DNA of 7,635 bases from Bacillota bacterium. GTDB taxonomy: Bacteria > Bacillota > Clostridia > Christensenellales > CAG-138. Within the stretch, counting starts at the first letter, position 1. Each line of letters begins with the position of its first letter. The stretch lies in assembly GCA_023393045.1 (NCBI GenBank), contig JAEWMV010000124.1, positions 1 to 7,635 on the forward strand, given 5' to 3'. The translations under genes were made by a program, and so were the position numbers. The notes below the pieces were generated by a model. That model saw only the letters and a list, made by a program, of their open reading frames with translations. It ran no database searches and was not told the DNA's origin. This document shows, piece after piece, positions 1-5,241 of the stretch.

Positions 1-162
1 TCCCTGAAGAAGGCCGGCGTCATCAGCAAGATCGAGAAGGATGGTCTCAAGGTTCTGGGTCGCGGCGAATTGACCAAGCGTTTGGATGTTAAGGCGGCGA
101 AATTCTCCGAGACAGCCCAAAAAGCCATCGTGGCCGCGGGCGGAACTGCTGAGGTGGTCTGA
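1..162 (+). CDS. rplO: 50S ribosomal protein L15 (uL15), C-terminal part only
   Basis: The first reading frame is open from the window edge to a TGA at 160-162 and gives the last 53 residues of L15; the start lies outside the window. The readable part holds the family's C-terminal pattern: AGVI, then KVLGRGELTKRLDVKA, and the closing AAGGTAEVV that resembles the usual 'AAGGKVEVI' ending. L15 is a 50S assembly protein that contacts 23S rRNA. Its position directly before secY is the standard end of the spc operon. The TGA shares one base with the secY ATG (TGATG), which suggests translational coupling. The identification rests on the tail and on the gene order, and both are clear. Confidence 0.95.
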   Translation, partial: SLKKAGVISKIEKDGLKVLGRGELTKRLDVKAAKFSETAQKAIVAAGGTAEVV

Positions 163-1451
163 TGCTCAGAACTTTGGCCAACGCCTGGAAGATCAAGGAT
201 ATTCGCACGAAGATCCTCTTTACGCTCCTGCTGCTGTTGGTATACCGCTTCGGCTCGTTCATCGCGGTGCCCGGCGTCAACGCTTCCGCGATCGCCGAGT
301 TTGCCAACACGTATGACATGCTCAGCTTCCTGAACCTGCTTTCCGGCGGCGCTTTCGGCGATTTTTCGATTTTCGCCATGGGTATTTCGCCCTACATCAC
401 AGGTTCGATTATCATCCAGCTTCTCACCATCGCCATCCCCGCTCTGGAGAGGCTCTCCAAGGAGGAGGACGGCCGCAAGAAGATGGAAAAGATCTCCCGT
501 TACGTTGGTATCGGCCTCGCGCTCGTGCAGAGCATCGGCATCATCGCCGGTCTGCAGAACAGCAACGCGGGCATGAACGTGCTCATCAACGACAGCATAC
601 TGACCTATATCACCATCGGCCTCGTATGCACCGCGGGCACAGCCTTCCTCGTCTGGATGGGCGAGATGATCACCGAAAAGGGCATCGGAAACGGCGTTTC
701 CATCATCATCTTCGCCTCCATCTGCGCGCGCGTGCCGGTCATGGCGCAAACCTATATCAAGGGCGTCATCGACACGACCTACCACTGGTGGCTCTTGCCC
801 CTCATCATCTTCTTCGTGCTGGTCATCGTGACCGGCGTGACGTTCATCGAGAGGTCGGAGCGCCGCATCCCCGTCCAGTACGCCAAGCGCGTCGTGGGCA
901 GGAAACTCTATGGCGGCCAGAGCACGCACATCCCGCTCAAGGCGAACGCGAACGGCGTCATGCCGCTCATCTTCGCCATGACCATCATGCAGTTCCCGGC
1001 CATGATCGGCCAGTTCTGGCCGGATGGCGGCTTTTACACCTTCTACCTGAAGTACATGAGTCCGAGCTCGGAAATCATCGTGGGCCCCATCGTGTATTAT
1101 GTGATATACGGGCTGCTCATACTCGGATTTGCGTACTTCTACACCACGATTTCCTTCAACCCGGTGGAAATCAGCAAGAACCTACAGCAAAACGGCGGCT
1201 TCCTGCCCGGTATACGCCCCGGCAGGCCCACGGGCGAATACCTCCAGAAGATCAGCAACAGGCTCACGCTCTTTGGCGCGGTGTACTTGATGATCCTCGC
1301 GGTGGTGCCCACCGTGGCGCTGGGCGCTTTCGGCCTGCAGTCCTCCTTCGGTCCCACCAGCGTGCTCATTATGGTCAGCGTTGCGCTCGAAACGAGCACG
1401 CAGCTTGAATCCATGATGCTCATGCGCCATTACAAGGGCTTCTTGGGATAA
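162..1451 (+). CDS. secY: Preprotein translocase subunit SecY
   Basis: This encodes a 429-residue SecY, the normal length, the channel subunit of the SecYEG translocon in the cytoplasmic membrane. The sequence has about ten hydrophobic segments. The first family signature is at about residues 71-86 (FAMGISPYITGSIIIQ), preceded by the plug region GGAFGDFS at 62-69. The second signature is at about 165-181 (WMGEMITEKGIGNGVSI). The basic cytosolic loop RRIPVQYAKRVVGRK at 234-248 corresponds to the loop that contacts SecA and the ribosome. A second conserved loop runs from NPVEISKNLQQNGG at 333 to RPGRPT at 357. The C-terminus MRHYKGFLG is typical. The start is set by GAGGTGG at 151-157, inside the end of rplO, and by the 1-nt overlap with the rplO stop. 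Nothing appears truncated. Confidence 0.98.
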   Translation: MLRTLANAWKIKDIRTKILFTLLLLLVYRFGSFIAVPGVNASAIAEFANTYDMLSFLNLLSGGAFGDFSIFAMGISPYITGSIIIQLLTIAIPALERLSKEEDGRKKMEKISRYVGIGLALVQSIGIIAGLQNSNAGMNVLINDSILTYITIGLVCTAGTAFLVWMGEMITEKGIGNGVSIIIFASICARVPVMAQTYIKGVIDTTYHWWLLPLIIFFVLVIVTGVTFIERSERRIPVQYAKRVVGRKLYGGQSTHIPLKANANGVMPLIFAMTIMQFPAMIGQFWPDGGFYTFYLKYMSPSSEIIVGPIVYYVIYGLLILGFAYFYTTISFNPVEISKNLQQNGGFLPGIRPGRPTGEYLQKISNRLTLFGAVYLMILAVVPTVALGAFGLQSSFGPTSVLIMVSVALETSTQLESMMLMRHYKGFLG

Positions 1452-1464
1452 AGGGCGGCGCGCC

Positions 1465-2094
1465 ATGATGCGGTTGATTTTCCTCGGTCCTCCGGGCGCC
1501 GGCAAAGGCACCCAGGCGGAAAAAACGTGCGCGCGTTTTGGCGTCGCGCACATCTCAACGGGCGATATGCTCCGTGCCGAAATGCGCGGCGGTACGAAGC
1601 TCGGGTTGGAAGCCAGGGCCTATGTCGAGCGGGGCGAGCTCGTCCCGGATGACGTGATTATGGGCATGATCGCAGAGCGCATCAAAGCGCCGGACTGCGC
1701 CGCGGGATACCTTTTTGACGGTTTCCCGCGCACGCTTGCCCAGGCGGAAGCGCTCAAGGCGATTTCGGACATTGACATGGTCATCAATCTGGATGCGCCA
1801 AGCGAGGCCATCGTGCGGCGCATCGGCGGCAGGCGCATGTGCGCGGGCTGCGGCGCGAGCTTCCACATCGCCACCTACGACGGGGAAGTTTGCGACAAAT
1901 GCGGCGCCGCGCTCTACGTGCGCGACGACGATAAGCCCGAAACGGTTGAAAATCGTCTCGCCGTGTATGAAAGCAAGACCAAGCCGCTCATAGACTTCTA
2001 TGAGAAGCTGGGACTGTTGCGCACGGTGGACGCCTCGGGCACGCCGGACGAGGTGCAAAAGAGCATCGACCGGCTGCTGGAGAAACTGACATGA
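1465..2094 (+). CDS. adk: Adenylate kinase with a four-cysteine (zinc) lid
   Basis: This encodes cytosolic adenylate kinase (ATP + AMP to 2 ADP), with 209 residues counted from the first ATG. The Walker A loop GPPGAGKGT is at residues 8-16, the AMP-site motif DGFPRT is at 85-90, and conserved lid arginines occur around 118-124 and at R153 and R164. The lid has C126-x2-C129 and C143-x2-C146, the structural zinc site known from Gram-positive long-form kinases. The gap between the cysteine pairs is 13 residues, against 16 in the Geobacillus stearothermophilus enzyme, so the lid is slightly shortened. Two adjacent ATGs (1465 and 1468) are possible starts. The second gives the more family-like MRLIFLGPPG, and the weak AAGGG at 1451-1455 does not decide between them. 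The last four bases overlap the map start (ATGA). Confidence 0.97.
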   Translation: MMRLIFLGPPGAGKGTQAEKTCARFGVAHISTGDMLRAEMRGGTKLGLEARAYVERGELVPDDVIMGMIAERIKAPDCAAGYLFDGFPRTLAQAEALKAISDIDMVINLDAPSEAIVRRIGGRRMCAGCGASFHIATYDGEVCDKCGAALYVRDDDKPETVENRLAVYESKTKPLIDFYEKLGLLRTVDASGTPDEVQKSIDRLLEKLT

Positions 2095-2846
2095 CAAGGC
2101 TCACCGTCAAAACCGCCGCCGAGATCGAAAAGATGCGCGCCGCAGGGGCGATCGTGCGCGATACGCTCGCGCTTCTGGGCGAGCACGCCAAGGCAGGGGT
2201 GACGACGCGCGAGCTCGACAGGCTCGCCGCGGACTACATCGCCAAGTGCGGCGCGAAGGCCTCCTTCCTCGGGTATCAGGGCTATCCCAAGAGCATCTGC
2301 ACCAGCGTCAACGCGCAGGTCGTGCACGGGATTCCGGATGCCTACCGCCTCAGGGAGGGGGACATCGTGAGCGTGGACGTGGGCGCGGTCAAGGACGGCT
2401 TCCACGGAGACGCGGCGCGGACTTTCCTTGTGGGCGAGGTGAGCGCCGAAGCGAAAGCGCTCGTCGAAGTCACGCGGGAATGCTTCTTCCGGGGCATTGC
2501 GCAGGCGAAGGCGGGCAACCGCATTTTGGACATTGCCCGCGCCGTGGAAACGCACGCGCATGCGCACGGCTACGGCGTGGTGCGCGATCTCGTGGGGCAC
2601 GGCATAGGCCGCGAGATGCACGAGCCGCCGGAGGTGCCAAACTTCACCGATTCGAGGCTCGGGCGCGGCATACGGCTTGTGCCGGGCATGACGATCGCGG
2701 TGGAGCCCATGATAAACGCCGGCGCTTGGCGGGTGCTGCAGGAGGCGAACGGGTGGACCATCGTCACCGCGGACGCAAGTCTGAGCGCGCATTATGAGAA
2801 CACCATCGCCATCACCGAGGGCGAGCCCGAAATACTCACGCTCTAA
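2091..2846 (+). CDS. map: Type I methionine aminopeptidase
   Basis: This encodes a 251-residue methionine aminopeptidase, which removes the initiator methionine from nascent proteins after deformylation. All five dinuclear-metal ligands of the pita-bread fold are visible: D96 (in SVDVG), D107 (in HGDAAR), H170 (in GHGIGREMHEPP), E205 (in VEPM) and E236 (in YENT). The substrate-site histidines H79 (VVHGIP) and H177 are also present. The protein has no N-terminal zinc-finger extension, so it is the short, type Ia-like form. The gene starts inside adk through ATGA (2091-2094), with GGAG at 2079-2082 as the likely ribosome site, which suggests coupled translation. Location between adk and the KOW/infA pair is the usual Firmicute order. 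The predicted protein is intact. Confidence 0.97.
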   Translation: MTRLTVKTAAEIEKMRAAGAIVRDTLALLGEHAKAGVTTRELDRLAADYIAKCGAKASFLGYQGYPKSICTSVNAQVVHGIPDAYRLREGDIVSVDVGAVKDGFHGDAARTFLVGEVSAEAKALVEVTRECFFRGIAQAKAGNRILDIARAVETHAHAHGYGVVRDLVGHGIGREMHEPPEVPNFTDSRLGRGIRLVPGMTIAVEPMINAGAWRVLQEANGWTIVTADASLSAHYENTIAITEGEPEILTL

Positions 2847-2858
2847 GAGGGGAACGGC

Positions 2859-3149
2859 ATGGAGGACTATATTGGCAGGATCGCGCGCTCCAAGGCGGGG
2901 CGCGACAAGGGCAGGCGCTTCGCCGTCATAGGGCGCGCGGACGAGGCCCGCGTGTTTATCGCCGACGGGCAAACCCGCAAGCTCGCCCGCCCCAAGAAGA
3001 AGAAGCTGATGCACCTCGCCTTTGAAAACGCGAGGGTGGCTGATATCGAGGCGATGCTGGCCCTGCCGGGCGGCGTTGCGGACGCGGCGCTGAGGAAGGC
3101 GCTTGACCATGAAAATGAAGGAGGGATAGCTTGTCCAAATCAGATGTGA
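2859..3149 (+). CDS. KOW-domain (L14e-like) RNA-binding protein
   Basis: This encodes a 96-residue basic protein. The N-terminus (about 4-30) has the KOW-type pattern IGRIARSKAGRDKGRRFAVI, followed by a conserved-looking block, DGQTRKLARPKKKKLMHL, at 36-53. Small proteins of this kind occur between map and infA in many Firmicutes and are annotated as KOW-domain RNA-binding or L14e-like proteins. The KOW fold usually binds rRNA, so a role in ribosome assembly or function is plausible, but I know of no established function. The ATG at 2859 is supported by GAGGGG at 2847-2852 with a six-base gap. The 3' end overlaps infA by 19 nt, and the infA ribosome site lies inside this gene. The last 10-15 residues look poorly conserved. 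Confidence 0.85.
   Translation: MEDYIGRIARSKAGRDKGRRFAVIGRADEARVFIADGQTRKLARPKKKKLMHLAFENARVADIEAMLALPGGVADAALRKALDHENEGGIACPNQM
3118..3125 (+). promoter_or_regulatory. Ribosome binding site that fixes the TTG start of infA
   Basis: AAGGAGGG lies inside the KOW gene, with a short gap before TTG at 3131. No ATG or GTG that would give a normal IF1 N-terminus is present in this frame near the site, and the protein read from this TTG begins MSKSDVIEIEG, which aligns with the usual IF1 start. Confidence 0.85.
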
Positions 3150-3352
3150 TCGAGATCGAGGGCATCGTTACGGATTCGTTTCCCAACGCGATGTTCGAAG
3201 TTAAGCTCGAGAACGGGCACAAGATTTTGGCGCATATTTCCGGTAAGCTCAGGATGAATTACATCCGGATACTGCCGGGTGACAAGGTCACGGTGGAAAT
3301 GTCCCCGTACGACTTGACGCGCGGCCGCATCACGTGGCGCGCAAAGAATTAA
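3131..3352 (+). CDS. infA: Translation initiation factor IF-1
   Basis: This encodes a 73-residue IF1, matching the usual 72-residue family length. IF1 is a single OB (S1-type) domain that occupies the A site of the 30S subunit during initiation. Diagnostic segments are MFEVKLENGHKILAHISGKLR (from residue 21), NYIRILPGDKVTVEMSPYDL (from 43) and the end GRITWR (65-70). The start codon is TTG at 3131, supported by a near-perfect Shine-Dalgarno site at 3118-3125. The gene overlaps the preceding KOW gene by 19 nt, so a ribosome finishing that gene passes the infA start. Such a weak start codon with a strong ribosome site may tune IF1 output; that is inference. Stop TAA at 3350-3352 runs straight into the rpmJ ribosome site. 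Confidence 0.97.
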   Translation: MSKSDVIEIEGIVTDSFPNAMFEVKLENGHKILAHISGKLRMNYIRILPGDKVTVEMSPYDLTRGRITWRAKN

Positions 3353-3367
3353 GGGAGGCTGTTGAAA

Positions 3368-3481
3368 ATGAAGGTAAGACCCAGTGTGAAGCGCATTTGC
3401 GACAAATGCAAGATCATACGGCGCAAGGGCCGCGTGATGGTCATCTGCGAGGATCCCAAGCACAAGCAGAGGCAGGGCTGA
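3368..3481 (+). CDS. rpmJ: 50S ribosomal protein L36 (bL36), zinc-binding form
   Basis: This 37-residue reading frame begins MKVRPSVKRICDKCK and ends with EDPKHKQRQG, the standard L36 sequence and length. C11, C14, C27 and H32 form the expected zinc ribbon, so this is the cysteine-bearing (C+) form rather than the zinc-free paralogue made under zinc limitation. L36 binds 23S rRNA in the large subunit. The ATG at 3368 follows GGGAGG at 3353-3358 with a nine-base gap, right after the infA stop. It is the last gene before an unusually long 261-nt gap. Confidence 0.97.
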   Translation: MKVRPSVKRICDKCKIIRRKGRVMVICEDPKHKQRQG

Positions 3482-3605
3482 GCGCACGCTACGCCTTGAA
3501 AGAGGAACCGTCATGCCGCTGAAAATGACGGATTGAGCATAAGCTCAAGGCAAGTTTCGAGTCCGACTTTCCCGGACTCCGTCAGGCGGTGAAGGCCGCC
3601 AGACA

Positions 3606-3650
3606 TATTAGAAATCCGCTCCCGTCAGGCTGCGGAGTGGGCTTCTAATA
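3606..3650 (+). other. Two-tier hairpin in the rpsM leader
   Basis: TATTAGAA (3606-3613) pairs perfectly with TTCTAATA (3643-3650), eight base pairs. After a small 2x2 internal loop, CCGCTCC (3616-3622) pairs with GGAGTGG (3634-3640), seven pairs including one G-U. The apical loop is 11 nt. Two stacked helices in register within 45 nt are hard to explain by chance and suggest a folded RNA. Confidence 0.7.
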
Positions 3651-3660
3651 GAGGAAACCG

Positions 3661-3706
3661 CCCGCCGGTGCGGCTGCCGCGCTTTTGCTGCGCGGAATCC
3701 GGCGGG
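3661..3706 (+). other. GC-rich two-tier hairpin just upstream of rpsM
   Basis: CCCGCCGG (3661-3668) pairs with CCGGCGGG (3699-3706), eight GC pairs. Inside, CCGCGC (3677-3682) pairs with GCGCGG (3690-3695) around the loop TTTTGCT, with an asymmetric internal loop between the two helices (3669-3676 and 3696-3698). The structure is followed by AGACTGAAGCGACT, not a T run, so it does not resemble an intrinsic terminator. It ends 36 nt before the rpsM start. Confidence 0.7.
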
Positions 3707-3742
3707 AGACTGAAGCGACTATTTATTGTAAGGAGAAGAATT

Positions 3743-4111
3743 ATGGCACGTATTTCCGGCGTGGACCTGCCCAGAGACAAGCGAGTCGAGATTGGCTTGA
3801 CTTATATCTTCGGCATCGGCCGCAAAACCGCCACGGATATCCTCGCGGCGACGGGCGTCGACCCCGACATCCGCGTGAGGGATCTGAGCGAAGCTGACGT
3901 CACCAAACTCAGGGAGTATATCGACCACCACGTCAAGGTCGAGGGCGACCTCAGGCGCGAGACCTCCATGAACATCAAGCGCCTCATCGAGATCGGCTGC
4001 TACCGCGGCGTGCGTCATCGCAAGGGCCTGCCGGTACGCGGGCAGAGCACCAAGCAGAACGCCCGCACCCGCAAGGGTCCCAAACGCCAGGTCGGCGGCA
4101 GGAAGAAGTAA
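3743..4111 (+). CDS. rpsM: 30S ribosomal protein S13 (uS13)
   Basis: This encodes a 122-residue S13, a head protein of the small subunit that contacts 16S rRNA and the intersubunit bridges. The N-terminus MARISGVDLPRDKRVEIGLT and the helix-hairpin motif FGIGRKTA (23-30) are typical, as is the basic tail CYRGVRHRKGLPVRGQSTK (from 86) followed by NARTRKGPKR. An in-frame upstream extension from GTG at 3668 exists, but it would translate through the GC hairpin and add residues unlike the family. The ATG at 3743 has AAGGAG at 3730-3735 with a seven-base gap and gives the canonical N-terminus, so I chose it. It is the first gene of the alpha operon block and the one directly controlled by any leader function in 3482-3742. 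Confidence 0.98.
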   Translation: MARISGVDLPRDKRVEIGLTYIFGIGRKTATDILAATGVDPDIRVRDLSEADVTKLREYIDHHVKVEGDLRRETSMNIKRLIEIGCYRGVRHRKGLPVRGQSTKQNARTRKGPKRQVGGRKK

Positions 4112-4126
4112 GGAGGATAAGCGAAA

Positions 4127-4537
4127 ATGGCAACCGCAACAAAAGGCAAAGCAAAGAAGGCCGGCACCCGCAAGCGCCGTGAAAAGAAGAACATCGAGCG
4201 CGGTGCGGCGCACATCCGTTCCTCCTTCAACAACACCATGGTGACCATCACCGATCTGCAGGGCAACGCCATCGCGTGGGCCTCGGCGGGCGGGCTGGGC
4301 TTCCGCGGCAGCAAGAAGAGCACGCCCTTCGCGGCGCAAATGGCAGCGGAGACCGCCGCCAAAGCCGCCATGGAGCATGGCCTTCGCACCGTCGAAGTCT
4401 ATGTGAAGGGTCCGGGTTCGGGACGCGAGTCCGCCATCCGCGCGCTCGCGACCACCGGCCTCGAGGTCAACATGATCAAGGACGTTACGCCGATCCCCCA
4501 CAACGGCTGCCGTCCGCCCAAGCGCAGAAGAGTTTAA
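4127..4537 (+). CDS. rpsK: 30S ribosomal protein S11 (uS11)
   Basis: This encodes a 136-residue S11, a platform protein of the 30S subunit near the mRNA exit. The family core is visible: HIRSSFNNTMVTITDLQGN (29-47), WASAGGLGFRGSKKSTPFAA (51-70), and the C-terminal signature DVTPIPHNGCRPPKRRRV (119-136). The HNG in this signature corresponds to the asparagine-glycine pair where E. coli S11 carries isoaspartate; whether that happens here is unknown. The N-terminus has an alanine/lysine-rich tail of about 20 residues. AAGGAGG at 4110-4116 overlaps the rpsM stop TAA, leaving a ten-base gap to ATG 4127. Confidence 0.98.
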   Translation: MATATKGKAKKAGTRKRREKKNIERGAAHIRSSFNNTMVTITDLQGNAIAWASAGGLGFRGSKKSTPFAAQMAAETAAKAAMEHGLRTVEVYVKGPGSGRESAIRALATTGLEVNMIKDVTPIPHNGCRPPKRRRV

Positions 4538-4555
4538 GGAGGCAGACGAACAACT

Positions 4556-5185
4556 ATGGCAAGATATACGGATTCCGTTTGCAAGCAGTGCCGCAGGGAG
4601 GGCGCGAAGCTCTTCCTCAAGGGAGACCGCTGCTACACCGCCAAGTGCGCCATCATCAAGCGCAACACCCCGCCGGGCCAGCACGGCCAGGCCAGGCAGA
4701 GAAAGCCCAAGGAATACGGCACGCAGCTGCGCGAGAAGCAGAAGTGCCGCCGCGCCTACGGCGTGAGCGAGACCCAGTTTCGAAAGTACTACGACATGGC
4801 CAGCAACATGCGCGGCGTGACGGGCGAGAACATGCTTGCCCTGCTCGAGCGCAGGCTTGACAACGTCGTCTACCGCCTCGGCCTCGCGCCCAGCCGCCCC
4901 ATGGCGCGCCAGCTCGTGAACCACGGCCACATCCGCATCGACGGCGCGAAGGTGGACATTGCCTCCTACCTCGTGAAGGCGGGCCAGGTGGTCACCGTGC
5001 GCGAGCGCAGCCGCGACATCCCCTATCTCAAGGAGCTCCGCGAGCAGGGGGCCTCGAAGCCCGTGCCCAAGTGGCTCGAGCTTGACACGGAGAACCTGAC
5101 CGGCAAGGTTGCCACGATGCCCGGTCGCGACGATATCGACCTCACCATCGAGGAGCACCTCATCGTCGAGTTTTACTCCAGGTAA
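4556..5185 (+). CDS. rpsD: 30S ribosomal protein S4 (uS4), zinc-binding form
   Basis: This encodes a 209-residue S4, a primary 16S-binding assembly protein. C9, C12, C26 and C31 in the first 31 residues form the zinc site known in Thermus S4, so this is the C+ form. The S4 RNA-binding domain is seen at about 98-160 (RRLDNVVYRLGLAPSRPMAR, then HGHIRIDGAKVDIASYLVKAG). The C-terminus ends with the typical IEEHLIVEFYSR. The ribosome site AAGGAGG (4536-4542) overlaps the rpsK stop and sits 13 nt from the ATG, longer than its neighbours. Placement between rpsK and rpoA matches the classic alpha-operon order, unlike Bacillus subtilis, where rpsD is separate. In E. coli S4 represses its own operon by binding the rpsM leader; the structured leader here makes a comparable loop possible but unproven. 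Confidence 0.98.
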   Translation: MARYTDSVCKQCRREGAKLFLKGDRCYTAKCAIIKRNTPPGQHGQARQRKPKEYGTQLREKQKCRRAYGVSETQFRKYYDMASNMRGVTGENMLALLERRLDNVVYRLGLAPSRPMARQLVNHGHIRIDGAKVDIASYLVKAGQVVTVRERSRDIPYLKELREQGASKPVPKWLELDTENLTGKVATMPGRDDIDLTIEEHLIVEFYSR

Positions 5186-5241
5186 CAAAAGGTACCCAAG
5201 GCCCTTATCGACTGACCAAGTATCAAGAGAGGGGATAAGCT

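Larger units (their letters stand above)
3482..3742 (+). promoter_or_regulatory. Long structured intergenic region / candidate rpsM leader RNA
   Basis: A 261-nt gap separates rpmJ from rpsM inside an otherwise tightly packed operon. I find no plausible protein in it. It is dense in inverted repeats: CCGTCAT/ATGACGG (3508-3514 with 3525-3531), TTGAGC/GCTCAA (3533-3538 with 3543-3548), GAGTCCG/CGGACTC (3559-3565 with 3573-3579), GGCGG/CCGCC (3585-3589 with 3596-3600), and the larger hairpins at 3606-3650 and 3661-3706. GTTTC (3554-3558) can pair with GAAAC (3654-3658) to close a multi-branch junction. No hairpin is followed by a T run, so a terminator is unlikely. The last 25-30 nt are AT-rich and unpaired in these models, leaving the rpsM ribosome site AAGGAG (3730-3735) open. 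The position equals that of the S4-bound E. coli alpha-operon leader, but I see no sequence match to it. It could also be a dispersed genomic repeat. Confidence 0.65.

Noticed and set aside
1457..1464. Palindrome GGCGCGCC just before the adk start, the same octamer as in the terminator stem
   Set aside because: Short GC palindromes are expected in such DNA. There is no T run and no room for a regulatory structure, so a link to the terminator is not supported.
1998..3110. Long minus-strand open frame (370 codons) opposite map and the KOW gene
   Set aside because: Same cause: a shadow of GC-rich coding sequence on the opposite strand, with no family resemblance.
3551..3579. tRNA-like T-loop string TTCGAGTCC in the rpsM leader
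   Set aside because: The flanking bases do not form a T stem around it, and no acceptor, D or anticodon arm can be built. The bases fit better in the GAGTCCG/CGGACTC hairpin.
3661..3720. Intrinsic terminator between rpmJ and rpsM
   Set aside because: The stem is strong, but it is followed by AGACTGAAGCGACT with no T run, so Rho-independent termination is not supported.
3668..3742. N-terminal extension of S13 from an upstream GTG
   Set aside because: It would add 25 residues unlike any S13, lies within the GC hairpin, and ignores the good ribosome site before ATG 3743.
3686..3742. Promoter directly upstream of rpsM
   Set aside because: TTGCTG (3686) and the AT-rich TATTTATTGT (from about 3720) are too far apart and lie in or next to the hairpin. 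No properly spaced -35/-10 pair was found, though a weak internal promoter cannot be excluded.
3719..5188. Very long open frame on the minus strand (489 codons) opposite rpsM, rpsK and rpsD
   Set aside because: It is antisense to three certain ribosomal genes. Its translation is low-complexity and rich in A, L, H, D, V and R, as expected from the complement of GC-rich codons, and it has no recognisable domain.
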